This document shows, in pieces, positions 26,791-35,485 of a stretch of 64,000 nt of DNA. The position numbers and the translations under genes were made by a program. How positions within the stretch are numbered: the stretch's first letter is position 1; every line of letters begins with the position of its first letter. The DNA lies in the NCBI RefSeq assembly GCF_014640975.1, contig NZ_BMHO01000001.1, forward strand, positions 2,614,166 to 2,678,165, written 5' to 3'. The DNA is from Microbacterium faecale. Lineage in GTDB: Bacteria; Actinomycetota; Actinomycetes; Actinomycetales; Microbacteriaceae. The notes under the pieces are model-generated. The model did no database searches and was not told the DNA's origin. It saw only the letters and a list, made by a program, of their open reading frames with translations.

Positions 26791-28034
26791 TCGATCTCCC
26801 GCCCATCTTCTGTGTCGTAGGTACGCCGGTTTGGTCCTCCGAGCTCGCCGGTCTCGGGCATCGCTCCGACGGCGACCTCCGGCTTGCGGGCCGCGGCGCG
26901 CGGCCGGTCCGCCCAGCGGAACCACGAGCGGGCGTTGTCGGAGAACACGCCCCGGTGCCACTCGGTCGGGATCTGCGCGGCGACGTTATCGATGTCGTCT
27001 GCGTTCCAGTGCGGGTATCCGGACGAGAAGCACAGCAGCTCCTCGATGCCGTCGAAGGTACGCAGCGCCTGGACAATGCGTTCGGCACCGTCCGCGTCGG
27101 GCGCGCGATCGAGCGGCCACATCGAGACGCGAAAGTGGTCGCGGAAGTACTCGCTCGGCATGCGCCGCACCCACGGCACCTCACGCCGGAGTCCACGCCA
27201 GTTGACGTCAAGCCGGAAGAACAGGCCCGGGATCCAGGCGGCACCCGCGCCGGCGATGAACACGCGCAGGGAGGGGAACCGCTCGAACACGCCCTGCACG
27301 ATCATGCTCTGGACGTGCGTCATGACGGCGCTGTATGACAGCGTCGCGACTTCGCCGAACGTGGCCGGCAGCCCGCCGGCGGTCGGATGGCTGAGCGTAT
27401 CGGCGTTCACGTCGCCGCCCGCGTGGATCACGATCGGGAGGTCGAGATCGACGGCCGCGGCGTAGATGTCGTGATATGCCGCGTGGCCGAACGGCCTGCT
27501 CAAGCCGTTCGCCGCCATGAGGACGCCGACCATGCGGTCGTTCTCTCCCGCGCGCCGGATCTCGTCGGCCGCGGCGTGAGGGGTCTGATTCGGGACGATG
27601 ATCAGGCCCGAGAACCGCTCATCGGAAGCGAACCAACTCTCGATCGTCCAATCGTTCATCGCCCGGCTGAGCGCAATCGCGCGGTGGACATTGGGGACAC
27701 TCGGGATGAACATTCCGCGGTCGTACGCCAGCACGGCGCGCTCGACGCGGCCCGCTCCAAAGACGTCTTCCCGCGTCCGGGCGATGTCGCTTCCTGCGGG
27801 GCTCCCCGGCGCATCGACGCCGGGGAGATAGTCTCCGCCTGGCCGCCGGTAGGGCGTCGCCGGCAGGATCGGCATCGCGCCCGCTCCGCCCGGGAGTGAA
27901 CCGGGGATGCCGAGGTGCTCACGCCAGCCGGCCGACATGTGATCGGTGACATCGAGTTGCGACGTCCAATGATGGTGGACGACGGAATCGATGACAGGGC
28001 CGTCATACCCAGATGTGGCGACCACGGCGTTCAC
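26769..28034 (-). CDS. Amidohydrolase-2-family protein B (altered active-site Asp)
   Basis: The 421-residue protein belongs to the same family as the gene at 28468-29601 (ACMSD/resorcylate-decarboxylase-like TIM barrels). It shares DLPIVIHAGG, RFPSLRVFIAGAGAAWIPGLF and the run LLCFSSGYPHWNADD. In protein A the last motif is SSDYPHWDADD, whose first Asp is the conserved metal/catalytic residue; here it is Gly, and the next Asp is Asn. It starts at GTG 28034, overlapping the stop of the Rieske gene by four bases. It may be a non-catalytic or modified partner of protein A. Confidence 0.85.
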   Translation of the reverse strand: MNAVVATSGYDGPVIDSVVHHHWTSQLDVTDHMSAGWREHLGIPGSLPGGAGAMPILPATPYRRPGGDYLPGVDAPGSPAGSDIARTREDVFGAGRVERAVLAYDRGMFIPSVPNVHRAIALSRAMNDWTIESWFASDERFSGLIIVPNQTPHAAADEIRRAGENDRMVGVLMAANGLSRPFGHAAYHDIYAAAVDLDLPIVIHAGGDVNADTLSHPTAGGLPATFGEVATLSYSAVMTHVQSMIVQGVFERFPSLRVFIAGAGAAWIPGLFFRLDVNWRGLRREVPWVRRMPSEYFRDHFRVSMWPLDRAPDADGAERIVQALRTFDGIEELLCFSSGYPHWNADDIDNVAAQIPTEWHRGVFSDNARSWFRWADRPRAAARKPEVAVGAMPETGELGGPNRRTYDTEDGREIEWVPAMD

Positions 28035-28471
28035 TTCCTTCCCATCGTGACGAGCACGCGGCCGTCTTCGACGGTCGCGCGGTAGGTGCGCATCTTGAAC
28101 CCGGGCCACGCCGCTTCGCCGCTGCGCAGGTCGAACTCCCAGCGGTGCCACGGGCAGAGGACGACGGGCGAATCCTCGCCAACCTCGAGCGTGGGCTCCT
28201 CGTCGACGAGCGTGGCACTCAATCTCTTCTGCAGGAAGCCTGAGCACAGCGGCGCCCCCTCGTGCGGGCATGTCGGACGGAAGACGAAGATCTCGTCGCC
28301 CCAGCGGCAGACGCCGATCTCCATACCGCCGATGTCGACGGAACGCATGGCACGATCCTCGAACTCTTCGAACGCGCCGATGTCGATACCGCGTGACCGG
28401 CCCGTCTCGCGGATCCGCCGCTCGCGGCGCTGGCCGTCTTGCCGAACGGCGCGCCCCTCCACCGCGCTCAC
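28031..28471 (-). CDS. Rieske [2Fe-2S] ferredoxin-like protein
   Basis: The 146-residue protein has the Rieske ligand boxes CPHEGAPLCSG and CPWHRWEFD (Cys-x-His and Cys-x-x-His) in its second half. An Arg-rich N-terminal 40 residues precede them. It starts at GTG 28471, overlapping the stop of amidohydrolase A by four bases, and its TGA overlaps the GTG of amidohydrolase B. The VanB-like reductase at the end of the operon is a plausible electron donor. No large oxygenase subunit is present in the window, so its electron acceptor is unknown. Confidence 0.9.
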   Translation of the reverse strand: MSAVEGRAVRQDGQRRERRIRETGRSRGIDIGAFEEFEDRAMRSVDIGGMEIGVCRWGDEIFVFRPTCPHEGAPLCSGFLQKRLSATLVDEEPTLEVGEDSPVVLCPWHRWEFDLRSGEAAWPGFKMRTYRATVEDGRVLVTMGRK

Positions 28472-29601
28472 GCGGCGGCCTGCGACGTCGGAGCGAGACC
28501 ATTGAGCCTCAGGATGGAACGTGCGTTGTCGTAGAACACCTTCGGGCGCCACGCTTCGGGGAGCCGGCTCGCCACATAGAACGGATCATCCGCATCCCAG
28601 TGCGGATAGTCGCTCGAGAAGCACAGCAGCTCATCCATGCCGCCGAGCGCTTCGAACAGCTCGATGAGCTGTTCCTTGCGCGGTGTCAGCTCCATAGGCT
28701 GCGTACTGAACTTCACGTGCTCTCGCAGGTAGTCGGTCGGTCGCTGGCGCACCCACGAGCTCTCCGCCCGCAGCTCGGCATAGTGAGCGTCGAGGCGCCA
28801 GAAGAAGTTGGGGACCCACGCCAGGCCGGTCTCGACGGCGAGCACCTTGAGCCGGGGGAACTTTTCGAACGTTCCCTGCGCGACGTAGCTCGCGAGATGC
28901 GTCAGGGTCGGCTGCTGCAGCAACGTGTGCCACTCGAGTCGTGATCCGGGGATGCCGCCGGCGGCCGTGTGCGCAAGGCCCCCCTCGGTCTCCCCCGCGG
29001 CGCCATGGATGACGATCGGCAGGCCGACCTCCTCCGCCGCGCGATAGATCGGGTCGTAGACGGGGTGCCCCAGCGGCTTGCCGAACGCGTTCCACGAGAA
29101 CAGCACGCCCGTCACCGCGTCGTGGTCAGCGAGGCGTCGAATCTCGGCCGCCGCGAGGTCGGGCATCTCGGGCGCGATCACGATCGTGGTGCGCACGCGC
29201 GAGTCGAGCGGCACCCACTCCTCCAGCACCCAATCGTTCATCGCAGACGCGAGCGCGACACTGAATTCAGGGTTGCGCTGGGAGACCTCGTGACCGATGT
29301 CGAACGCCAGGTTGATCGCCTCGACAGAGGGGTAACGGTCGAGATACTGCGACTTCATGAGCTCGAAGCTCGTCCCCTGCCCGTCCTCCGGCAGCGCCTC
29401 AAGGCGCTTGTTCACGCCGCGCTGGAACGGATACGACAGCCCCGACGGCATCAGCGACGCGCGCACTCCCCCGGATCGCGACTCGAGCAGAGTGCGCCAG
29501 CGCTCGGGAAGACGATGCATCACCTCATCGACCCGACGCCAACGTTCGTGCACGTCCACGTCGATGATCGGCTGATCGAAGCTCTGAGCCGACTGAACCA
29601 C
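28468..29601 (-). CDS. Amidohydrolase-2-family protein A
   Basis: The 377-residue protein reads from GTG 29601 with a GGAA site before it. It starts QPIIDVDVHERW (metal-binding D-x-H), has LPIVIHGAAGE and RLKVLAVETGLAWVPNFFWRLD, and ends with SSDYPHWDADD, the complete late motif of the family. Such enzymes hydrolyse or decarboxylate small cyclic acids using a divalent metal. It is the first gene of the minus-strand catabolic operon and faces the LysR gene across a 129-base promoter region. Confidence 0.9.
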   Translation of the reverse strand: MVQSAQSFDQPIIDVDVHERWRRVDEVMHRLPERWRTLLESRSGGVRASLMPSGLSYPFQRGVNKRLEALPEDGQGTSFELMKSQYLDRYPSVEAINLAFDIGHEVSQRNPEFSVALASAMNDWVLEEWVPLDSRVRTTIVIAPEMPDLAAAEIRRLADHDAVTGVLFSWNAFGKPLGHPVYDPIYRAAEEVGLPIVIHGAAGETEGGLAHTAAGGIPGSRLEWHTLLQQPTLTHLASYVAQGTFEKFPRLKVLAVETGLAWVPNFFWRLDAHYAELRAESSWVRQRPTDYLREHVKFSTQPMELTPRKEQLIELFEALGGMDELLCFSSDYPHWDADDPFYVASRLPEAWRPKVFYDNARSILRLNGLAPTSQAAA

Positions 29602-29641
29602 AGTGTTCCCTTCGTTGCGGGTGCCGCCCCGACGTGACGAC

Positions 29642-29656
29642 ACTCGTAAGGCGAGT
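29642..29656. promoter_or_regulatory. Candidate LysR binding site
   Basis: ACTCG, five bases, CGAGT form a 15-base interrupted palindrome between the divergent amidohydrolase operon and the lysR gene. This matches the general architecture of LysR-type sites. Binding is inferred. Confidence 0.5.
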
Positions 29657-29730
29657 ATGGGACAGCCCGTCCAGCTAGGTAAAGCAACAGTGTTATCAGC
29701 ATTAGGAAAGTTGGGCTTTAGTATGGGCGT

Positions 29731-30618
29731 GTGGCAGCACCGCGTTACACGCTCAAACAGCTCGAGTACTTCGTCGCCACCGCGGAGGCGGGAACCTTCA
29801 AGGCGGCGGCCGAACGCTGTCACGTCTCACAGGTGGGCATCGGCGTCGCGCTGACGGAGCTCGAGCGCACCCTCGGAATCCAACTGTTTGTCCGACGTCG
29901 CGCGAAGGGCGTCTCCCTCACCCCCGCCGGTCGCCACGCACTCACGGAAGCGCGCAAGGTACTGTCGTTCGCCTCCGAGCTGCAGGCCAGCGCAGAGGCT
30001 GCCGGTGGTCAGGTGGCGGGGTCGCTGAAGGTGGGGTATCACCCGGGCCTGGGCCCGTTCTACCTCCCGGACATCATGGACGAGTTCGCGCACGCGCATC
30101 CCCAGCTCGAGATGAGCTTCTTCGAGGGGGCTCAGCCCGAGCTTGAACGGCGGATCCTCGAGGGGGACCTCGAAGTGGCCCTCCTCTACAAGCGGGGCCC
30201 GGGCGAGGGAATCGCTCGGAAGGAGATCGCGACCTTGCGACCCTACGTCCTGCTGGCCGCTGACCACCCGCTCGCCGTCGCCGAGGAGCTGTCGATGGAC
30301 GATCTGGAAGACGTTCCGTGTATTCGGCTGAGCATTCCCCTGCCGGACGAGGACGACTTCGTCGCGCAGCCGGGTGCCGAGATGGTGCACACCTCAAACT
30401 TCGAGCTTGTGCGCAGTCTGGTCGGACGCGGGCTCGGATACGCGCTCTTGGCCCAGCGGCCGCCGGAGAGCCGAACGTACGACGGCCGTGAGGTCGTCGC
30501 CCGCACGCTCCGGGACCCGAAGGCCGACATCACCATCGTGATGTCGCATGCAGCCGGTGCGCCGCTGACTCGACGGGCGGCCGCGCTGCTCGACTTCTGC
30601 CGCACGGTCGGCGCCTGA
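29731..30618 (+). CDS. LysR-family transcriptional regulator
   Basis: The 295-residue protein has a winged helix-turn-helix at residues 5-65 (LKQLEYFVATAEAGTFKAAA, then QLFVRR) and a periplasmic-binding-like effector domain (LKVGYHPGLGPFYLPDIM, and VLLAADHPLA). Translation starts at GTG 29731. Its divergent position next to the ten-gene operon makes it the likely activator of that pathway, with a pathway compound as ligand. Confidence 0.93.
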   Translation: MAAPRYTLKQLEYFVATAEAGTFKAAAERCHVSQVGIGVALTELERTLGIQLFVRRRAKGVSLTPAGRHALTEARKVLSFASELQASAEAAGGQVAGSLKVGYHPGLGPFYLPDIMDEFAHAHPQLEMSFFEGAQPELERRILEGDLEVALLYKRGPGEGIARKEIATLRPYVLLAADHPLAVAEELSMDDLEDVPCIRLSIPLPDEDDFVAQPGAEMVHTSNFELVRSLVGRGLGYALLAQRPPESRTYDGREVVARTLRDPKADITIVMSHAAGAPLTRRAAALLDFCRTVGA

Positions 30619-30666
30619 CCGGTTGTATTCGCGAGTTGAACCGCGGCGACTGACATCACCGTCGAT

Positions 30667-31500
30667 CTACGCGACGTCGGGCGCGTACTCTCGGCGAATC
30701 TGCATCAGCTGCTCGGCGCCCGTGACCCGTGCGATCAGACGGAGCCGCAGGCGGCGCGAGAGAAGACCAACTACCCAGCGCGCAACGGCGGACGAGCGCC
30801 GGGACTGCGCGACGGGCCCCGGCGAGGTCCGCGAGATCGCACGGATAGCGGCGGCGGCAACCCGTTCGGGCGTCTGGGTGCTCCCGCTGTACTGCTCGGC
30901 GCCGATTCGATCGAAGAACTCCGTGTCGGTGAGGCCAGGGGCGAACGCCAACGTTCGGACGCCGGTCTTGCGCAGCTCCCACCACAGGGCCTCGGTGAAC
31001 GTGATGACGAACGCTTTCGAGGCTGCGTACGCGGCCATCCCCGGGATCGGCTGGTATCCCGCGTCGCTGGTGACGTTGATCAGCATGCCGTTGTCTGCCG
31101 CGCGGAGATCCGGCAGGAAAGTGTGAGTCAGATCGACCACCGCCGCGACGTCGACGCCGATCATGTCGGCGAGCACCTCGGGATCCTCGTTCTCGAGGGC
31201 TCCGTCGCTCCCGAATCCGGCGTTGTTGATGAGACTCGTGATCCGCACTCCCCGCCGCGCGAGCTCCTCCTGAATCATCGGACCCGGTCGGCGCACAGAG
31301 AGGTCGGCAGACACCGTCTGGACGTCGACGTGGTGAGCGGCCCGAAGGTCGTCTGCGAGCGCTTCCAAACGATCGAGTCGTCGCGCCACCAGGACGAGAT
31401 CGGAGCCGCGGCTCGCGAGCTCCCGGGCAAGCGCACGGCCGATGCCCGAGCTCGCGCCGGTCACGAGGGTGGTCTGGGTCGAGAAGTCGAGAGTTGTCAT
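30667..31500 (-). CDS. Short-chain dehydrogenase/reductase (SDR)
   Basis: The 277-residue protein has the cofactor motif TGASSGIG (residues 15-22), the structural motif NNAG, Ser in NVTSDAG and the catalytic YAASK, as in classical SDRs. A basic stretch after the first strand (VARRLDR) suggests NADP(H). It is divergent from a TetR gene at 31575; inverted repeats in the 74 bases between them suggest control by that regulator. The substrate is unknown. Confidence 0.92.
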   Translation of the reverse strand: MTTLDFSTQTTLVTGASSGIGRALARELASRGSDLVLVARRLDRLEALADDLRAAHHVDVQTVSADLSVRRPGPMIQEELARRGVRITSLINNAGFGSDGALENEDPEVLADMIGVDVAAVVDLTHTFLPDLRAADNGMLINVTSDAGYQPIPGMAAYAASKAFVITFTEALWWELRKTGVRTLAFAPGLTDTEFFDRIGAEQYSGSTQTPERVAAAAIRAISRTSPGPVAQSRRSSAVARWVVGLLSRRLRLRLIARVTGAEQLMQIRREYAPDVA

Positions 31501-31521
31501 AGCGGAACTCTATGTCATATT

Positions 31522-31546
31522 TGGCACTGCGTGCCACTTATGGCAC
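31522..31546. promoter_or_regulatory. TGGCAC inverted repeats, candidate TetR operator
   Basis: TGGCAC (31522-31527) and GTGCCA (31531-31536) form a perfect six-base inverted repeat with a three-base spacer. A third TGGCAC follows at 31541-31546. They lie between the divergent SDR and TetR genes. Confidence 0.55.
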
Positions 31547-31574
31547 TTACTTTTCAGGCGGGTAGGATCGTCAG

Positions 31575-32180
31575 ATGACCGAGAGCGCCCCGACAGATCT
31601 CCGTGAACGCACCCGCCGCGTGGTCCGTCAGCAGATCTCTGAGACGGCGACACAGCTGTTCATCGAGCACGGCTTCGCCGCGACGACCATCGAGCAGATC
31701 GCCGAAGCGGCCGGCGTGTCACGCCGATCGTTCTTTCGCTACTTCCCCAGCAAGGAGGACGTGATCCTGGGCGAGCTCGTCGAGCGCGGGCCCCTCGTGG
31801 CCGACGCACTCGCCGCGCGCCCCGAGGACGAGCCGCCCTGGGACGCACTGCGCGCCGCCCTACTGTCGCTACGACAGAGCCGAGCCCAAGATGACCGGGC
31901 CGAGCTCGAGATCGGCCGCATGCTCTACGAGACTCCGACCCTCCGAGCACGCCACCTTGAGAAGCAGCTCGCGTGGGAGAGCCTGCTGGTCCCTGTCCTC
32001 GCCGAGCGCATCCGAAGCACCGCTCAGAACGCCGCCATCGACCCGGAGCTCCAGGCATCCGCGATCGTGTCGGGATCACTCGCGTGCCTCGACGTTGCCA
32101 GCAAAACCTGGATCCTCGGGGACGGCGCACGAAATCTCACGCAGCTGTACGACGAAGCCGTCGCCGCGATCCGGAGATGA
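31575..32180 (+). CDS. TetR/AcrR-family transcriptional regulator
   Basis: The 201-residue protein has a standard helix-turn-helix (ISETATQLFIEHGFAATTIE, then AGVSRRSFFRYFPSKEDV) and a MftR-like C-terminal domain. It is divergent from the SDR gene with candidate operator repeats between them. It is the last chromosomal gene before the tRNA-Pro island. Confidence 0.92.
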   Translation: MTESAPTDLRERTRRVVRQQISETATQLFIEHGFAATTIEQIAEAAGVSRRSFFRYFPSKEDVILGELVERGPLVADALAARPEDEPPWDALRAALLSLRQSRAQDDRAELEIGRMLYETPTLRARHLEKQLAWESLLVPVLAERIRSTAQNAAIDPELQASAIVSGSLACLDVASKTWILGDGARNLTQLYDEAVAAIRR

Positions 32181-32685
32181 TGTCGACAATCGGGACGGCC
32201 GAGACGGTTGGGAAAGAACTGCGGGCGGAAACGACAAAGCCGCGAGGCCAAATTCTCACAACCGCCCGGAACGAAAGTCAGGGCACATCAATCGGAACAG
32301 AACCCAATGCGGTTCAAACGTCCTGAGCCGCGACAAGTTCGTAAACCATGTTGCGACTCAAGACATCGGTCGGGCTCACAGGATTTGAGCCTGCGACCCT
32401 TGAGCGATCGACGTGATCTACGTCACACATGCTTAGTACCCGTAGATGCCATACGGGAGTATGGATCGCAAGTGATCACGGTTCCCGCCAGTTCCCAGCT
32501 TTTCCGGTCCATCCCAGCTTTAGCGGGTACATCTGCGGGCACACAGCTCGTGAGCTTTAGCGTCCTGGAGCGTGCACGAGCTATAGAACAGGACCAGGAG
32601 CGTGTTCTTGGTATACGTCGTGGATTCTCCGGGCCCGAGTTCCTTGTGCCCTCTCTGGTCATATCGCCTGTCGGCGTGGTCGATT
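32181..32685. other. Non-coding left border of the tRNA-Pro island
   Basis: No gene is supported in these 505 bases. They contain a displaced tRNA-Pro 3-prime half at 32371-32403. From about 32480 there is a stretch (TTCCCAGCTTTTCCGGTCCA) that resembles the end of an unrelated insertion sequence but cannot be assigned. The IS3-family element begins at 32686. Confidence 0.6.
32371..32403 (-). repeat. Displaced 3-prime half of a tRNA-Pro gene (attachment-site remnant)
   Basis: On the minus strand this reads TCAAGGGTCGCAGG then CTCAAATCCTGTGAGCCCG: variable loop, T-arm and acceptor 3-prime strand of tRNA-Pro. It differs from the intact tRNA at 51299-51372 by one missing G, T54 to C, and an acceptor end GAGCCCG instead of CATCCCG. 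Six of its seven acceptor bases pair with the orphan 5-prime half at 51410-51453 (CGGGCTG). Confidence 0.7.
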
Positions 32686-32715
32686 GAAGCGCCCTGGGTT
32701 TGATGGAGACTCGCG

Positions 32716-33040
32716 CTATTTGATTCCGGCCGGCAGGTTGCGGTCGTCTTGGACAGCATAGAACGTGTTCTCGAACTCCGCGCGTGGGACGTCGCCGAGG
32801 TAGCCGTGGAGGCGTTCGGTGTTGTGCCAGTGCACCCAGCCGAGGGTCGCCAGCTCGAGGTCCTCGACGGTCCGCTATGGCCCGGGGCGGGCGGGTCCGC
32901 GGACGAGTTCGGTCTTGTAGTACCCGTTGACCGTCTCCGCCAGGGCATTATCGAAACTGTCGCCGACGGTCCCGATCGACGGGGTCGCGCCGATCTCCGC
33001 GAGCCGTTCACCGTAGCGAATCGAGGTGAACTGACCGGGC
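32716..33040 (-). pseudogene. IS3-family transposase OrfB, 3-prime part
   Basis: The peptide QFTSIRYGERLAEIGATPSI, then GDSFDNALAETVNGYYKTEL and NTERLHGYLGDVP, contains the last part of the rve integrase core with the catalytic Glu of the DDE triad. It ends at the TAG at 32716. The 5-prime part lies beyond the IS30-family element at 34478-35090. Confidence 0.85.
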
Positions 33041-34438
33041 TCAACCAGTCGATGCAACACCGGACTGTTGCAACAATAGTATCTGGTCGTTGAACGCTTC
33101 CGCGGGGGTCATCCAGCCCAGCGACTTCCGAGGCCGAGTGTTCAGCGCGTGGGCGACCGCTTCGATGTCGTCGGCGCTCCAACGCGACAGGTCGGTGCCC
33201 TTCGGGAAGTTCTGGCGCAGCAGCCCGTTGGTGTTCTCGTTCGTGCCGCGCTGCCAGGGGGATTGCGGGTCGGCGAAGAACACCGGGATGCCCGTCTCGA
33301 CGCGGAACTGCGCGTGAGCGGACATCTCTTTGCCGCGGTCCCAGGTCAACGACCGTGCCAGCTGGGCCGGCAGGCTCGACATCGTGTTCGCGAGGGCGTT
33401 CTTCATGGTGATCGCGCCGTAGCCGGCCAGGGCAGGCCCGTTCTTCGGCGTCTGTTTGTGCCGATACCCCTCCTCCCGCGGAAGATGGACCAGCAGCGTG
33501 TAGCGCGTCTTGCGCTCGACGACTGTGCCGACCGCGGAGCGCTCCAACCCGATCAGCAGATCCCCCTCCCAATGGCCAGGGACAGCGCGATCGGCGGCCT
33601 CCGCCGGGCGTTCGCTGATGAGCGTCCCCGGTGTGACGTGCGCCCAGGTCTTGCGCCGCGACCGCTCCCTCGGGACGCGCAGCGCCCTGCCGGTGCGGAG
33701 GTCCCAGACGAGTTCGCGTTTGAGGGCGCCGCGCCCCTCGATGAACAGCGACTGGTAGATCGCTTCCGGGCTGATACGCATGGACTCATCATCCGGGAAG
33801 TCGATCTTCAACCGATGTGAGATCTGCTCCGGACTCCAAGCCCATGACCAGGCCCTGTCCTTCCGATGCGGCTTGCCTCTCCCGGTGAACCGCGGCGGCT
33901 CCGGACCGGTGACGATCGTCCCGTCGGGACGGGTGATCTTCCCCGACAAGCGATCCTCGACATACGCGCGCAACCGCGGGTTCGCGACGAGCTTCGCGAC
34001 CTTGGGTCGCTTCGCAGCCAAATCCGCCTTCCACTGCGCAACCGACGCCCGATACTCCAGCTTCCCGCCCCGCGTGGCCGCGTTACGTCGCAGCTCACGA
34101 GAGATCGTCCCGGGATCGCGACCAATCGTGCGCGCGATCTCGCGAACGCCCTTGCCCTTCTCCTTCAGGATCGCGATCTCTTCACGCTCGGTGAAGGAGA
34201 GATAGCGGCCAGACAACTGTTGGGTGATATCGAACGGTGCCATGCCGCCAGCGTGTCGGAACCATCTCGCGCCGACTGCGGGCGCCACGCCGACAACCCC
34301 CGCAGCTTCCTCCGCAAGGAGCCCTTTCGCGATCTCGCCCCAGAATGCCGCCTCGACGGGCTTCTGGAACTTCGGATGCCCCGGCGAGCGGAGCCTCGGA
34401 CGAACCGCCCTGTCCGCGGCCTGCTGACGACGAACCAT
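33041..34438 (-). CDS. IS30-family transposase
   Basis: The 465-residue transposase has an N-terminal helix-turn-helix typical of IS30 (YLSFTEREEIAILKEKGKGV, then ISRELRRN). The DDE core follows with PGHWEGDLLIG, TWDRGKEM and PWQRGTNENTNGLLRQ. The length and motifs are complete, so it may be active. I use the ATG at 34438 (MVRRQQAADR); one at 34453 is also in frame. Confidence 0.92.
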   Translation of the reverse strand: MVRRQQAADRAVRPRLRSPGHPKFQKPVEAAFWGEIAKGLLAEEAAGVVGVAPAVGARWFRHAGGMAPFDITQQLSGRYLSFTEREEIAILKEKGKGVREIARTIGRDPGTISRELRRNAATRGGKLEYRASVAQWKADLAAKRPKVAKLVANPRLRAYVEDRLSGKITRPDGTIVTGPEPPRFTGRGKPHRKDRAWSWAWSPEQISHRLKIDFPDDESMRISPEAIYQSLFIEGRGALKRELVWDLRTGRALRVPRERSRRKTWAHVTPGTLISERPAEAADRAVPGHWEGDLLIGLERSAVGTVVERKTRYTLLVHLPREEGYRHKQTPKNGPALAGYGAITMKNALANTMSSLPAQLARSLTWDRGKEMSAHAQFRVETGIPVFFADPQSPWQRGTNENTNGLLRQNFPKGTDLSRWSADDIEAVAHALNTRPRKSLGWMTPAEAFNDQILLLQQSGVASTG

Positions 34439-34477
34439 CAAACACCTCCTCATCGAGGTGTTGCGACGACCAGTTGA
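33041..34477. mobile_element. IS30-family insertion sequence
   Basis: The ends TCAACCAGTCGATGCAACAC (33041) and the complement of the right end, TCAACTGGTCGTCGCAACAC (34477), are imperfect inverted repeats enclosing one transposase. The element lies inside orfB of the IS3-family element. The exact ends may shift by a few bases. Confidence 0.75.
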
Positions 34478-35090
34478 ATTCGCCCTGGGCGCCCGCGTCG
34501 CTGTGACATCGAAGATCGTCGTGGTGGTGACCCCGGGACCAGCGGGCCATCTCGATCGCGTCGAGGACCATCTCGGTGCGCATGTGTGACGCGACTCGCC
34601 ACCCCACGATCATCCGGGAGAACGCATCGATGCTGAAGCAGACATAGGCGACGCCTGCCCAGGTGGGCACGAACGTCAGATCCGTGACCCAGAGCCGGTT
34701 CGGGGCGGTCGCGGTGAACTCCCGCCGCACCAGATCCGGATGCCGCGACGCTGCCGGATCCGGGAGGGTGGTCCGCACCCGCTTCGAACGACTCGCGCCC
34801 TCGATCCCCGCAGCCCGCATCAGCCGCGCCGTCTGATCCCGCCCGATCACGATCCCCGCCCGCCTCGCGGCCTTCCAGAGCTTGCGGACCCCGTAGACGC
34901 GATAGTTATCCTCCCATATCGCCACCAGCTGCGGGATCAGCTCCGCATCCCGCAGGGCCCGGGCGGAGGGGGTGCGGTTCTTCGCGGCGTAGTACGTGCT
35001 CGAAGCCACCTGCAGCACGCGGCAGATGGGCTCGACTCCGAGTCGGCGACCGTCCAGAACGTCGTCCTTGTTCTGGTCGATGAACGCCAC
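34478..35090 (-). pseudogene. IS3-family transposase OrfB, 5-prime part
   Basis: Reading from GTG 35090 gives the HTH_21 and early rve domain of IS3 OrfB (RVYGVRKLWKAARRAGIVIG, RLWVTDLTFVPTW). The core is cut after CHSDAGAQ by the IS30-family element. The rest is at 32716-33040. The two catalytic Asp residues are here and the Glu is in the other piece. Confidence 0.85.
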
Positions 35091-35434
35091 TATCTCCGAT
35101 GCTGGCGGTCGAGCTCCGCCCCGAAGAAAGACGCCGCACGCTTGAGGATCTCATTCGCCCGGCGCAGCTCGCGCACCTCCTGCTCCAACTCACGGAGCCG
35201 TTTGGCTTCCGCGGTGCTCACCCCTGGCGCGGTGCCCTCGTCGATCTCGGCCTGCTTGACCCAGGTGCGCACGGACTCGACCCCGTAGCCGAGCTGACGC
35301 GCGACACGCTGCACCGTCCCCTGGTTCGTTCCCAGCTCGGCGCGCAACGTTCGCACCAACCGCACCGCTGCGGCCTTCTCCTCATCCGAGTACCGCCGCG
35401 TCGTCGGCTTCCCAGATCCCTGATTCGACACCAT
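35090..35434 (-). CDS. IS3-family transposase OrfA
   Basis: The 114-residue protein has a HTH_Tnp_1 domain (RRYSDEEKAAAVRLVRTLRA, VARQLGYGVESVRTWVKQAE) followed by a leucine-zipper-like coil (LRELEQEVRELRRANEILKR). Its end meets the start of OrfB, where members of the family shift frame to make the fused transposase. Confidence 0.88.
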   Translation of the reverse strand: MVSNQGSGKPTTRRYSDEEKAAAVRLVRTLRAELGTNQGTVQRVARQLGYGVESVRTWVKQAEIDEGTAPGVSTAEAKRLRELEQEVRELRRANEILKRAASFFGAELDRQHRR

Positions 35435-35485
35435 GACTCCATCCTCGTTCCCAAGACCAGGAGTCTCCAACAAACTCAGGGCGCT

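Noticed and set aside
28035-28502. Upstream extension of amidohydrolase B into a 577-residue protein
   Set aside because: The extension is an out-of-frame reading of the Rieske gene; the GTG overlapping the Rieske stop is the better start.
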